In this document: piece after piece, positions 57,328 through 64,000 of the stretch | Position numbering within the stretch: position 1 is the stretch's first letter | Layout of the letters: every line of letters begins with the position of its first letter | Assembly: GCF_001512295.1 (NCBI RefSeq) | Contig: NZ_LNUP01000015.1 | Coordinates: forward strand, 587,223-651,222 | DNA length: 64,000 nt | Direction of reading: 5' to 3' | Origin: Pseudomonas sp. EpS/L25 | GTDB lineage: Bacteria > Pseudomonadota > Gammaproteobacteria > Pseudomonadales > Pseudomonadaceae | Position numbers and translations under genes: made by a program | Notes under the pieces: generated by a model | Seen by the model: the letters and a program-made list of their open reading frames with translations, nothing else | Told to the model about the DNA's origin: nothing | Databases searched by the model: none

Positions 57328-58023
57328 GTGATCCCCTTGCTCATCGTCGAAGACGACATCGCCCTGGCCGAGCTCATCGCCACCTACCTGGGCCGCCAGG
57401 GCTATGCCGTGACGGTCATCGGCCGCGGCGACGAAGCCCTGGGCGCGGTGCAGCGACTGCGGCCGCAGCTGGTGGTGCTCGATGTCATGCTGCCGGGGCT
57501 GGACGGCCTGCAGGTCTGTCGCCAGCTGCGCGCCGCCCAGCCGAGCCTGCCGATCCTGATGCTCACCGCCTTGGACGACAGCCATGACCAGGTGCTGGGG
57601 CTGGAGATCGGCGCCGACGACTACGTCAGCAAGCCCTGCGAGCCGCGGGTGCTGCTGGCGCGCATCCGCACCCTGCTGCGCCGCTGCCAACTAATCGAGG
57701 CGCCCGCCGATGACCGCCTCACTTTAGGCCAGCTGCAGCTGTTGCCGGGCGAACGCCAGGTCTGGTGGCGCGACCAACTGGTGGAACTGTCGTCCACCGA
57801 ATTCAACCTGCTGGCCATCCTCATGCGCCATGCCGGCGAGGTGCTCAGCCGCGACCAGTTGATCCAGCAACTGCGCGGCATCGAATTCAACGGCGTCGAC
57901 CGTTCGGTGGACGTGGCCATCTCCAAGTTGCGTCGCCGCTTCGAGGAGCATCCCGGAGAGGCCCGGCGGATCAAGACCGTCTGGGGCAAGGGGTATCTCC
58001 TCTCCCGCGCCGAGTGGGAATAG
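57328..58023 (+). CDS. OmpR-family response regulator
   Basis: The 231-residue protein has a receiver domain with acidic pair D9 and E8/D10 (LLIVEDD), phospho-acceptor D52 in VVLDVMLPG, T80 and K102 in SKPCEP, then a winged-helix DNA-binding domain (about 130-228, ending GKGYLLSRAEW). It reads from a GTG at 57328; no strong ribosome site is seen. It abuts the sensor kinase gene (stop TAG directly followed by ATG), and probably regulates the divergent RND pump. Confidence 0.9.
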   Translation: MIPLLIVEDDIALAELIATYLGRQGYAVTVIGRGDEALGAVQRLRPQLVVLDVMLPGLDGLQVCRQLRAAQPSLPILMLTALDDSHDQVLGLEIGADDYVSKPCEPRVLLARIRTLLRRCQLIEAPADDRLTLGQLQLLPGERQVWWRDQLVELSSTEFNLLAILMRHAGEVLSRDQLIQQLRGIEFNGVDRSVDVAISKLRRRFEEHPGEARRIKTVWGKGYLLSRAEWE

Positions 58024-59340
58024 ATGCTCAAGATCCTCGTCCGTCTCTACCTCATCCTGCTGGTGACCTACGGCGCCGCCAGCTACCTGGTGCCCGAGGC
58101 GCTGCTCCGGGTGTTCGACGAGCGCTACAACCGCTTCAGCCTGGAACTGATGAACGGGCCGCTGAAACTGGCGCAGCGGACCTTCGCCGAGACCCCGCCG
58201 GAGCGTTGGCCAGCCTTGCTGGAGGGGTTGAACGCCGATCTCGCCCCGGTCAGCCTGGAGCTGTTGTGGCCGGACGACGCGCGCCTGACCCTCGTCGAGC
58301 GCCAGGCGCTGGCGACCGGCGCGCCGCGGGTCCGGCTGGACGACTATGGCGCCATCGGCGTGGCCATCGCCCCCCTGCGCGGTGGGCAGGTGCTGTGGGT
58401 GAGCATCCCCGATGCGCCCATGGACATCGCCCTGACCTACTGGGCGATGAACGCCCTGATCGGTGCGGCCCTGTTGATCTGTCTGTACGTCTGGCTGCGC
58501 CCGCACTGGCGTGACCTGGAACGGCTGCGGCGTACCGCGGCGCGGCTGGGCAAGGGCCATCTCGACGAACGCACGGCCATTTCGCCGCGCTCGGACATCG
58601 GCGAGGTCGCGCGGGCCTTCGATGACATGGCCCAGGAGCTGGAGGCGCTGATCGTCCAGCAGCGCGACCTGCTCAACGCCGTCTCTCACGAGCTGCGTAC
58701 CCCACTGTCGCGCCTCGAATTCGGCCTGGCGCTGCTGCAGGCCGATCCGTTGCCGGCCGCGACCCACCGCCAACTGGAGCAACTGGTACGCCATGTCCGC
58801 GAACTGGATGCCCTGGTCAATGAGCTGCTGTCCTTTGCCCGGCTGCAGAGCAGCCAGCAACCGCCCGAGCGCCTGACCCTGGAACTCGAAGCCTTTCTCG
58901 ACAGCGTGCTCGCTGATTTCGCCGAGGAGCAGGAACGCCGCGGCGTCGAGGTGCACCTGGCGTTTGCCGATGCCCCGGCCCGTGTCGAGCTGGCGCCGCG
59001 CCTCACCGCCCGGGCCTTGCAAAATCTGCTCGGCAACGCCCTGCGTTACTGCCAGCGCGAGGTCTGGGTGACGGTCCGTCGCGATGGCGAGGAACTGCTG
59101 ATCGCGGTCGAAGACGATGGCGAAGGTATTCCTCAGGCGGAGCGCGAGCGGGTCTTCGAGCCCTTCTATCGCCTGGATCGCAGTCGCGATCGCGCCACCG
59201 GCGGCTTCGGTCTGGGCCTGGCCATCAGTCGCCGCGCAGTGGAAAACCAGGGTGGGCGCCTGAGTCTGAACACCGGTATGCGCGGCGGTGCGCGCTTCGA
59301 GATTCGCCTGCCGCTGGTGCCGCGCGAAGGGCTCGCCTGA
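58024..59340 (+). CDS. Sensor histidine kinase (RstB/PfeS type)
   Basis: The 438-residue protein has a membrane helix at about 6-22, a small extracytoplasmic domain (about 25-135), a second helix near 140-158, a HAMP linker, the H-box LNAVSHELRTPLSRLEF with H222, the N-box LLGNALRYC, and G-boxes EDDGEGIP and GGFGLGLAISR. It begins right after the response regulator stop codon. The signal is unknown, but the neighbouring pump suggests an envelope or toxic-compound stress. Confidence 0.9.
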   Translation: MLKILVRLYLILLVTYGAASYLVPEALLRVFDERYNRFSLELMNGPLKLAQRTFAETPPERWPALLEGLNADLAPVSLELLWPDDARLTLVERQALATGAPRVRLDDYGAIGVAIAPLRGGQVLWVSIPDAPMDIALTYWAMNALIGAALLICLYVWLRPHWRDLERLRRTAARLGKGHLDERTAISPRSDIGEVARAFDDMAQELEALIVQQRDLLNAVSHELRTPLSRLEFGLALLQADPLPAATHRQLEQLVRHVRELDALVNELLSFARLQSSQQPPERLTLELEAFLDSVLADFAEEQERRGVEVHLAFADAPARVELAPRLTARALQNLLGNALRYCQREVWVTVRRDGEELLIAVEDDGEGIPQAERERVFEPFYRLDRSRDRATGGFGLGLAISRRAVENQGGRLSLNTGMRGGARFEIRLPLVPREGLA

Positions 59341-59388
59341 GGCGCTCACGGACCCTACACTTGGCGCCCCGCCCGTTTCGGAATCGCC

Positions 59389-60330
59389 ATGGCAGAGCCC
59401 TTCGACCGCCACCAGCTGCAACCCCTGCTCGACCGTATCGCCGCCGCCGCGCCGCGCCACTTCGGCGAAGGCAAGGTGGCCGACTACATCCCGGCCCTGG
59501 CCGAGGTGGCGCCGGACCAATTCGGCATCGCCGTGTGCGACGTCCACGGCCAGGTCTGGCAGGCGGGTGAGGCCGAGACCCCGTTCTCCATCCAGTCGAT
59601 TTCCAAGGTGCTCAACCTGGTGATCGCCATGCAGCGGCTGGACGAGGCGGACATCTGGACCCGCGTCGGCCGCGAGCCGTCCGGCCAGGCCTTCAACTCC
59701 ATGGTGCAGCTGGAAGGCGAACAGGGCATCCCGCGCAATCCCTTCATCAACGCCGGCGCCGTGCTGGTCTGCGAGCTGCTGGTGTCGCGCATCATGTCCA
59801 TCCACTGGATGATGCGCGAGCAGGCGCGGCGGCTGGCCGGCAATCCGGCGCTCAACTTCGACGACCGGGTGGCCCGCTCGGAGATGGAGCACAAGGCGCG
59901 CAACGCCGCCCTGGCCTATCTGATGAAGGCCTACGGCAACCTGAACAGCGAGGTGGACGACGTCCTCGACGTCTATTTCCACGGTTGCGCCCTGGCCATG
60001 AATTGCGTAGACGTGGCGCGGGCCTTCGCCTTCCTGGCCAACGGCGGCGTCAATCCCCAGGACGGCCAGGCCGTGGTCACGCCCCAGCAGACCCGCCAGC
60101 TCAATGCCCTGCTGCTGACCTGCGGCCTCTACGATGCGGCGGGCGACTTCGCCTGGCGCGTCGGCCTACCGGGCAAGAGCGGGGTAGGCGGCGGCATCGT
60201 CGCCATCGTGCCGGGGCAGCTGAGCATCTGCGTCTGGTCGCCGCGGCTGGACAGCTACGGCAACTCGGTGGCCGGTCTGCGCGCGCTGGAGACCCTGGTG
60301 GAAGGCTTGGGCGTGGCGCCGTTGGGCTAG
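59389..60330 (+). CDS. glsB: Glutaminase
   Basis: The 313-residue protein has the beta-lactamase-like serine catalysis of bacterial glutaminases: TPFSIQSISKVLNLV (SxxK, near residue 66), EPSGQAFNSMVQLE, GIPRNPFINAGAV, and LPGKSGVGGGIVAIVPG near residue 260. It hydrolyses glutamine to glutamate and ammonia. It lies 48 bases after the sensor kinase. Its TAG stop is followed without a gap by repeat copy D. Confidence 0.93.
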   Translation: MAEPFDRHQLQPLLDRIAAAAPRHFGEGKVADYIPALAEVAPDQFGIAVCDVHGQVWQAGEAETPFSIQSISKVLNLVIAMQRLDEADIWTRVGREPSGQAFNSMVQLEGEQGIPRNPFINAGAVLVCELLVSRIMSIHWMMREQARRLAGNPALNFDDRVARSEMEHKARNAALAYLMKAYGNLNSEVDDVLDVYFHGCALAMNCVDVARAFAFLANGGVNPQDGQAVVTPQQTRQLNALLLTCGLYDAAGDFAWRVGLPGKSGVGGGIVAIVPGQLSICVWSPRLDSYGNSVAGLRALETLVEGLGVAPLG

Positions 60331-60494
60331 GAGCCTGTTCAACGTCTGCTGCGCGTTGGCCAAAAGGCGTTGAAAATGGCCTGGAAGGCCAGCCCCGTCG
60401 GAATGCTCATTGACCACTCGTAAACCCGAGCGCGAGCCCGGTCCGCTTCCTCAGGCTTTGTTTGGCTCTAGCTCGCGAGATCGTGAACAGCTTC
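60331..60494. repeat. Short palindromic mobile-type element, copy D (164 bp)
   Basis: Imperfect terminal inverted repeats (GAGCCTGTTCA at 60331, TGAACAGCTTC at 60484-60494; 9 of 11 paired) bound the unit. The interior has GCGCGTTGGCCAAA, the family core ATGCTCATTGACCAC with CGTAAACCCGAG, and GGCTCTAGCTCGC. It exactly fills the gap between two convergent genes: the left end follows the glutaminase TAG and the right end shares one base with the stop codon of the outer-membrane protein gene. Confidence 0.7.
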
Positions 60495-61375
60495 TAATAG
60501 GCCATGGACAGGCTGAGCGTCACCTGGGGCACCACGCCGTCGGTTTCGCCCTCCGGACCGCTCAACTCGCGCAGGGCGCCGTCGCGATAGAGCGCCAGGG
60601 CTTCGGCGCGAGCGCTCCAGCGCGTCTCGCCCCAGCGAAAGGGCTGCTCCAGCGCCAGGCCGGTGCGGGCATGGAGGCGGTCACCGGAGTCCGGTCCATA
60701 GAAGCCGTTCCAGCCCACCCCCAGGGCACTGGGGAAGCTGAGGCGCAGGCCGCTGGCCGAAAGATCCAGTCCCGGCTCCAGGCTGCCCTGGGTATAGAGG
60801 CCGCTGTCACCCTGGGTGCGGGTAGTCACCGCCAGCCCCGGGCGCCAGGCACCCAGGCCCCTATCGGCCTGGTAGGCCAGGGTCAGGCTGGCCTCCTGAG
60901 TGGTGGCGGCGACGTCGTTGGGGCTGCTCTTGACCGTGTAGACGAAGCCGACCCGCAGCCCCTCGGCCGGGGACACCACCAGGCCCAGCAGGTTGTTGCT
61001 TTCGTACCAGCGCCGCGGGCTGACCCGTTCCTCGCTGGAGGGGCTGTGGAAGCCGTTGCTGCTGCTGAACACCAGCCAGGCATCGGCCATGCCGTCGTTC
61101 CCCTGGTGCAGATCCAGGGCGAAACCCGCCTGGACGTGCAGCGGGATGCGGTCGAGGCTGGCCGCGTCGTCATCGTAGTTGCCACGGGAAAAGTCACCGT
61201 TGCGCACGTCCATGCCCAACTGCGGATGGAAGCGCCCGGAGCTCTCGCTGACCTCCACGCTGCCCAGGGCGGCGTCTTCGCTCTCGATGGAGGGTACGCT
61301 GCGCGGTGCGGCGCTGGTGTCGCCAGTGGACAGCAGCCCGCCGGCGACTAGCGCGATGAACAGAGGGGAACGCAT
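60494..61375 (-). CDS. Putative outer-membrane beta-barrel protein
   Basis: The 293-residue precursor has a signal peptide (cleavage near TSAAPRS, residue 23). The rest is made of alternating amphipathic strands (DRIPLHVQAGFALDLHQG, LRVGFVYTVKSSP, ASLTLAYQADRG, LGVGWNGFYGP) and ends LSLSMAY with a terminal aromatic residue, the sorting signature of outer-membrane barrels. I cannot name the family; channel-forming or transport roles are possible. Its TAG stop touches repeat copy D. Confidence 0.7.
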   Translation of the reverse strand: MRSPLFIALVAGGLLSTGDTSAAPRSVPSIESEDAALGSVEVSESSGRFHPQLGMDVRNGDFSRGNYDDDAASLDRIPLHVQAGFALDLHQGNDGMADAWLVFSSSNGFHSPSSEERVSPRRWYESNNLLGLVVSPAEGLRVGFVYTVKSSPNDVAATTQEASLTLAYQADRGLGAWRPGLAVTTRTQGDSGLYTQGSLEPGLDLSASGLRLSFPSALGVGWNGFYGPDSGDRLHARTGLALEQPFRWGETRWSARAEALALYRDGALRELSGPEGETDGVVPQVTLSLSMAY

Positions 61376-61469
61376 GAGGTCTTCCTCGGCAGGGTGCCCG
61401 CACCGTGCTGGCCTGGCCGACCCAAGGGTGGGACCGGGCGGGCTAACGCAGGGTTCCTGCCAGGCTCGC

Positions 61470-61847
61470 TCAGGCCCCAGACGCTTCGCTGTCGCGCAAC
61501 ATCGCTAGCAGGCGGGCGCGCCGGCTTTCCAATTCCTCGATCTGCCGCTCCAGCGTCTGCAATCGCTCGCGCTGGGCCGCCGAGGTTTCCGGGCAGGCCT
61601 GGGCGCCCTCGATCAGGCGCATGCAGTCGGGAAAGCCGCGGATCTCCGCCAGGCTGAAGCCGGCGCCGAGCAGCCGTTGCAACTGCCGGACCTGGGCCAC
61701 GGCGCTGGCCGGAAAGTGGCGATAGCCATTGGCGCCGCGACTCGCCACCAGCAGGCCCTGGGCCTCGTAGTGACGTAGCGAGCGCACGCTGACCCCGGTG
61801 GCGGTAGCGAGCTGACCGATGCTGAGAGCGGGCGAGGGTGCGGTCAT
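61470..61847 (-). CDS. MerR-family regulator
   Basis: The 125-residue protein has a MerR winged helix (SIGQLATATGVSVRSLRHYEAQGLL, residues about 8-32, then YRHFPASAVAQVRQLQRLL) and a long dimerisation coil (about 85-120, ERLQTLERQIEELESRRARLL). It has a lone cysteine in a short C-terminal region, so metal sensing is not obvious; small-molecule sensing is likelier. It is divergent from two alpha/beta hydrolase genes and probably regulates them. The ATG at 61847 was preferred to an upstream TTG. Confidence 0.82.
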   Translation of the reverse strand: MTAPSPALSIGQLATATGVSVRSLRHYEAQGLLVASRGANGYRHFPASAVAQVRQLQRLLGAGFSLAEIRGFPDCMRLIEGAQACPETSAAQRERLQTLERQIEELESRRARLLAMLRDSEASGA

Positions 61848-61910
61848 GACGACGATCCGGCGCAAGGGGAAAGGGGAGTGCAGGCCACTATCGCATGGCG
61901 CCTGGGGGCT

Positions 61911-61930
61911 TGACCCTCACATTGGTGTCA
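61911..61930. promoter_or_regulatory. Possible MerR-family operator dyad
   Basis: TGACCCTCACATTGGTGTCA is an imperfect 20-base dyad with arms TGACnC and GnGTCA. A TTGACC box starts one base before it, as in MerR-type promoters where the operator fills the -35/-10 spacer. No clear -10 is seen, so the assignment is tentative. Confidence 0.35.
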
Positions 61931-61969
61931 GCCTCGACACTGGCGGTTCCCGCTTCCAGGAGACCTGCC

Positions 61970-62860
61970 ATGCGTCCGTTACCTCTGTTGTCGCTGATCC
62001 TGCTGTTGAGTCTGACCGGTCTGTCCGCCCAGGCCCGCGAATGGCGGGTGACCGCCCCCGACGGGGTGTCTCTGGCCGTCCAGGAACAGGGCGATCCCCA
62101 CGGCGTACCCATCATTTTCATCCATGGCCTGCTGGGCAGCCGGCTGAATTGGGAAGCCCAGCTCGCCAGCCCCGTACTGAGTCGCTTCCGCCTGATTACC
62201 TACGACCTCCGCGGCCACGGCCTGTCGGGTAAGCCGGCCGGTGCCGCGCCTTACCGCGAGGGTCGCCGCTGGGCCGACGACCTGGCCACGGTCATCGCCG
62301 CCACCGGGGCCCGGCGACCGGTGCTGGTGGGCTGGTCGCTGGGCGCCACGGTGATCACCAACTACCTGGCCGCCTATGGCGATGCCGACTTGGCCGGCGT
62401 CGTCTATGTGGACGGGGGCATCGAGTTGTCCTCCGCGCAGATCGTGCCGCACCCCGAGGTCTATCGGGACCTGGTCTCGCCCGATCTGCGCACCCATCTG
62501 GAGGCGATTCGCACCTTCCTCGCCCTGTGCTTCGCCACACCGCCAGCGCCGGCGTTGTTCCAACGGCTCTACGCGAATGCCGCCATGGCCTCCTGGGACA
62601 TGCAGAGTGCCGTTCAGGGTCAGGACGTCGCGGCCGTCCAGGGGTTGGGCCGGATGCGCGTGCCGCTCTGGTTGCTCTATGGTGAAAAGGATGCGCTGGT
62701 CCATCCCGAGGCATCCATCGCCCGGGCCCGGGCGCTCAATCCGCGCCTCGAAGCGACCCGCTATGCCGCGTCCGGCCATGCGCCCTTCCTGGAAGAGGCG
62801 CCCCGTTTCAATCGTGACCTCGCCGCCTTCGTCGACCGCCTGGAGCGCTCCCAGCCATGA
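61970..62860 (+). CDS. Exported alpha/beta hydrolase
   Basis: The 296-residue precursor has a signal peptide ending in SAQA (residue 22). It then has the hydrolase core with oxyanion motif IHGLLGSRLNW, the nucleophile elbow GWSLGAT (serine near residue 125), the acid in YGEKDALV and the histidine in ASGHAPF. It should be a periplasmic esterase, lactonase or similar. AGGAGA precedes the ATG. Its stop overlaps the next hydrolase as ATGA. Confidence 0.85.
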   Translation: MRPLPLLSLILLLSLTGLSAQAREWRVTAPDGVSLAVQEQGDPHGVPIIFIHGLLGSRLNWEAQLASPVLSRFRLITYDLRGHGLSGKPAGAAPYREGRRWADDLATVIAATGARRPVLVGWSLGATVITNYLAAYGDADLAGVVYVDGGIELSSAQIVPHPEVYRDLVSPDLRTHLEAIRTFLALCFATPPAPALFQRLYANAAMASWDMQSAVQGQDVAAVQGLGRMRVPLWLLYGEKDALVHPEASIARARALNPRLEATRYAASGHAPFLEEAPRFNRDLAAFVDRLERSQP

Positions 62861-63738
62861 CCGATCCCTGCCTTTTTCCCGGCTTCACTCGGCTGCACCT
62901 GGACACGGCGTCAGCCTGCTTCAAGGGCATGATCGGCGGCCAGGGCCCGGCGGTCCTGCTGCTGCACGGCTATCCCCAGACCCATCTGGCCTGGCGCTAC
63001 ATCGCCCCGGTACTGGCCCGGGACCATCGCGTCGTGGTGCCCGATCTGCCGGGCTACGGCGCCAGCCGCCAGCGAGACGACCGCTCGCGTTGGACCAAGC
63101 GGCGCGTGGCGGCCGCCTTGATCGAGTTGATGGACGCGCTTGGCCTGCAACGCTTCGCCGTGGTCGGCCATGATCGCGGCGCCCGCGTCGGCTACCGCCT
63201 GGCGCTGGATCATCCGGCGCGGATCGAGCGCTACGCCTCGCTCACCGTGGTGCCCACACCGGAGGTCTGGCAGGCCTTCGACTTCAGGCGGGGGCTGGCG
63301 AACTTCCATTGGACCTTTCTCGCCCAGCCGGCTGATCTACCGGAACGGCTGCTGGCGGCCGCTCCCGATGCCTTTCTCGACCAGGCCCTGGCGCGGATGG
63401 CGGGTGGTCTCGAGCGGATCGAGCCCCAAGCCCTGGCCGCTTACCGTGAGGCATTTCGTGACCCGGCCGTGCGCCGGGCGATCTGCGAAGACTACCGGGC
63501 CGGAGCCGAAGAGGACCTCACCGACGATCTTGCCGACCAGGCGCGGGGGCATCTTCTGAGGTGTCCGCTGCTGGTGCTCTGGCCTGAGCAGCAAGGGGGC
63601 GAATCGCCCTTGGCCATCTGGCGTCGGTGGGCGCTCGACGTGCGTGGGTGCGCTGTGCCCGGTGGGCATCTGCAACCGGAGGAGTCACCACAGGAAGTTC
63701 TGGCCGCCCTACGACCCTTTCTCGAGGGTAAGCGCTGA
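62857..63738 (+). CDS. Fluoroacetate/haloacetate dehalogenase-like hydrolase
   Basis: The 293-residue cytoplasmic alpha/beta hydrolase has an aspartate, not serine, at the nucleophile elbow: D106 in GHDRGARVG. The residues known to bind fluoroacetate in this family are all present: R107 and R110 beside the nucleophile, H151 and W152 in FHWTFLAQP, and a tyrosine in CEDYRAG (Y213). The general base is the histidine in PGGHLQPEE. This pattern fits haloacetate/fluoroacetate dehalogenases better than epoxide hydrolases. It is translationally coupled to the exported hydrolase. Confidence 0.78.
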   Translation: MTDPCLFPGFTRLHLDTASACFKGMIGGQGPAVLLLHGYPQTHLAWRYIAPVLARDHRVVVPDLPGYGASRQRDDRSRWTKRRVAAALIELMDALGLQRFAVVGHDRGARVGYRLALDHPARIERYASLTVVPTPEVWQAFDFRRGLANFHWTFLAQPADLPERLLAAAPDAFLDQALARMAGGLERIEPQALAAYREAFRDPAVRRAICEDYRAGAEEDLTDDLADQARGHLLRCPLLVLWPEQQGGESPLAIWRRWALDVRGCAVPGGHLQPEESPQEVLAALRPFLEGKR

Positions 63739-63893
63739 GCGAATGAGTCTATTCAGAGGCAGCTGTACGGAGCACAAGTAGGTGGCGCCGTCGCAAGGCC
63801 TTTGTCGATTTCCGAAATTGTTGCGAAATTCTGAAAAGACTAAAACCGGAGTAAGCCAATGACAGCAATCGACTGTGGATTCAACCGGTGAAC

Positions 63894-63931
63894 GCAACAC
63901 ACTAAATCCTGCGTAAGCAGGAGGGTGTTGC
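63894..63931 (+). promoter_or_regulatory. Hairpin sequestering the transposase ribosome site
   Basis: GCAACAC (63894-63900) pairs with GTGTTGC (63925-63931), and CCTGC (63908-63912) pairs with GCAGG (63917-63921) inside it. The ribosome site AGGAGGG (63919-63925) is largely within the right-hand strand, so folding should reduce transposase translation, as seen in other insertion sequences. Confidence 0.5.
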
Positions 63932-63933
63932 AG

Positions 63934-64000
63934 ATGAAACAAAGACCTCGGATCTACTACACCGAAAGCCAGAAAGCGTTGATGTGGGATCGCTGGAAGG
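63934..64000 (+). CDS. IS30-family transposase, N-terminal fragment (cut by window end)
   Basis: The first 22 residues, beginning MKQRPRIYYTESQKALMWDR, match the N-terminus of IS30-family transposases. The gene runs off the window, so completeness is unknown. A strong AGGAGGG ribosome site precedes the ATG. Confidence 0.75.
   Translation, partial: MKQRPRIYYTESQKALMWDRWK

Larger units (their letters stand above)
63876..64000 (+). mobile_element. Left end of an IS30-family element
   Basis: TGGATTCAACCGGTGAACGC, starting at 63876, lies about 58 bases before an IS30-type transposase start and is the probable left terminal repeat. The rest of the element lies outside the window, so its right end and target duplication cannot be checked. 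Confidence 0.5.

Noticed and set aside
63745..63775. GAGTCTATTCAGAGGC resembling the end of elements C and D
   Set aside because: Similarity stops after about 16 bases and no core or second terminus is seen, so it is not called as a fifth copy.

Overview
The window is about 64 kb of GC-rich (roughly two thirds GC), densely packed chromosomal DNA from a Pseudomonas. The evidence is gene content and neighbourhood: morA next to glyA, an OlsA/OlsB pair, azurin, CysZ and TrxB, MopII-ModE-ModABC, a QuiC-type dehydroshikimate dehydratase fused to an HPPD-like domain, and Pseudomonas-style GTAG repeats. A plant-associated species of the P. oryzihabitans/psychrotolerans type is my inference; I could not run a search.

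Layout. 0-9.3 kb: bdcR/bdcA (biofilm dispersal), an Hsp70-like chaperone, a CPBP membrane protease, a DCC-family redox protein, an SDR, a DUF502 membrane protein, an exported type I dehydroquinase and an S9 peptidase. 9.5-16.8 kb: a radical SAM protein, then a quinate/shikimate catabolic group (OprD-type porin, MHS transporter, QuiC, TetR regulator). 17-24.5 kb: two tandem stress-type SDRs, a LOG protein, azurin, about 1 kb of nested repeats, glutathione peroxidase, TcyP and a RAYT transposase. 24.5-33 kb: core functions (RsmC, 2-hydroxyacid dehydrogenase, AcpH, OlsAB, SlyD-like PPIase, CysZ, TrxB, GlyA). 33-43 kb: MorA, EttA and the molybdate regulon. 43-52.9 kb: transporters and regulators, including a LuxR solo with the plant-responsive pocket signature, and a CoA-transferase/HMG-CoA-lyase/MFS catabolic cluster. 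52.9-60.3 kb: an RND pump divergent from a two-component system, then glutaminase. 60.3-64 kb: an outer-membrane protein, a MerR regulator with two alpha/beta hydrolases (one carrying the fluoroacetate dehalogenase residue set), and the left end of an IS30-type element cut by the window edge.

How the genes work together. QuiC, the porin, the MHS transporter and the exported dehydroquinase could together turn outside quinate/shikimate-type compounds into protocatechuate. ModE, a molbindin and ModABC form one molybdate uptake and homeostasis unit. OlsB and OlsA make ornithine lipid. MorA and BdcA both bear on c-di-GMP and biofilm state.

The least ordinary material is non-coding. (1) A four-copy family of short palindromic elements has ends that meet four different stop codons to within one base. 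(2) There are GTAG REP doublets (REPINs) together with one RAYT whose nucleophilic tyrosine position is phenylalanine. (3) A nested inverted-repeat island lies after azurin. The LuxR solo and the defluorinase-like hydrolase are the coding genes most worth a second look. No tRNA, rRNA or CRISPR array was seen.
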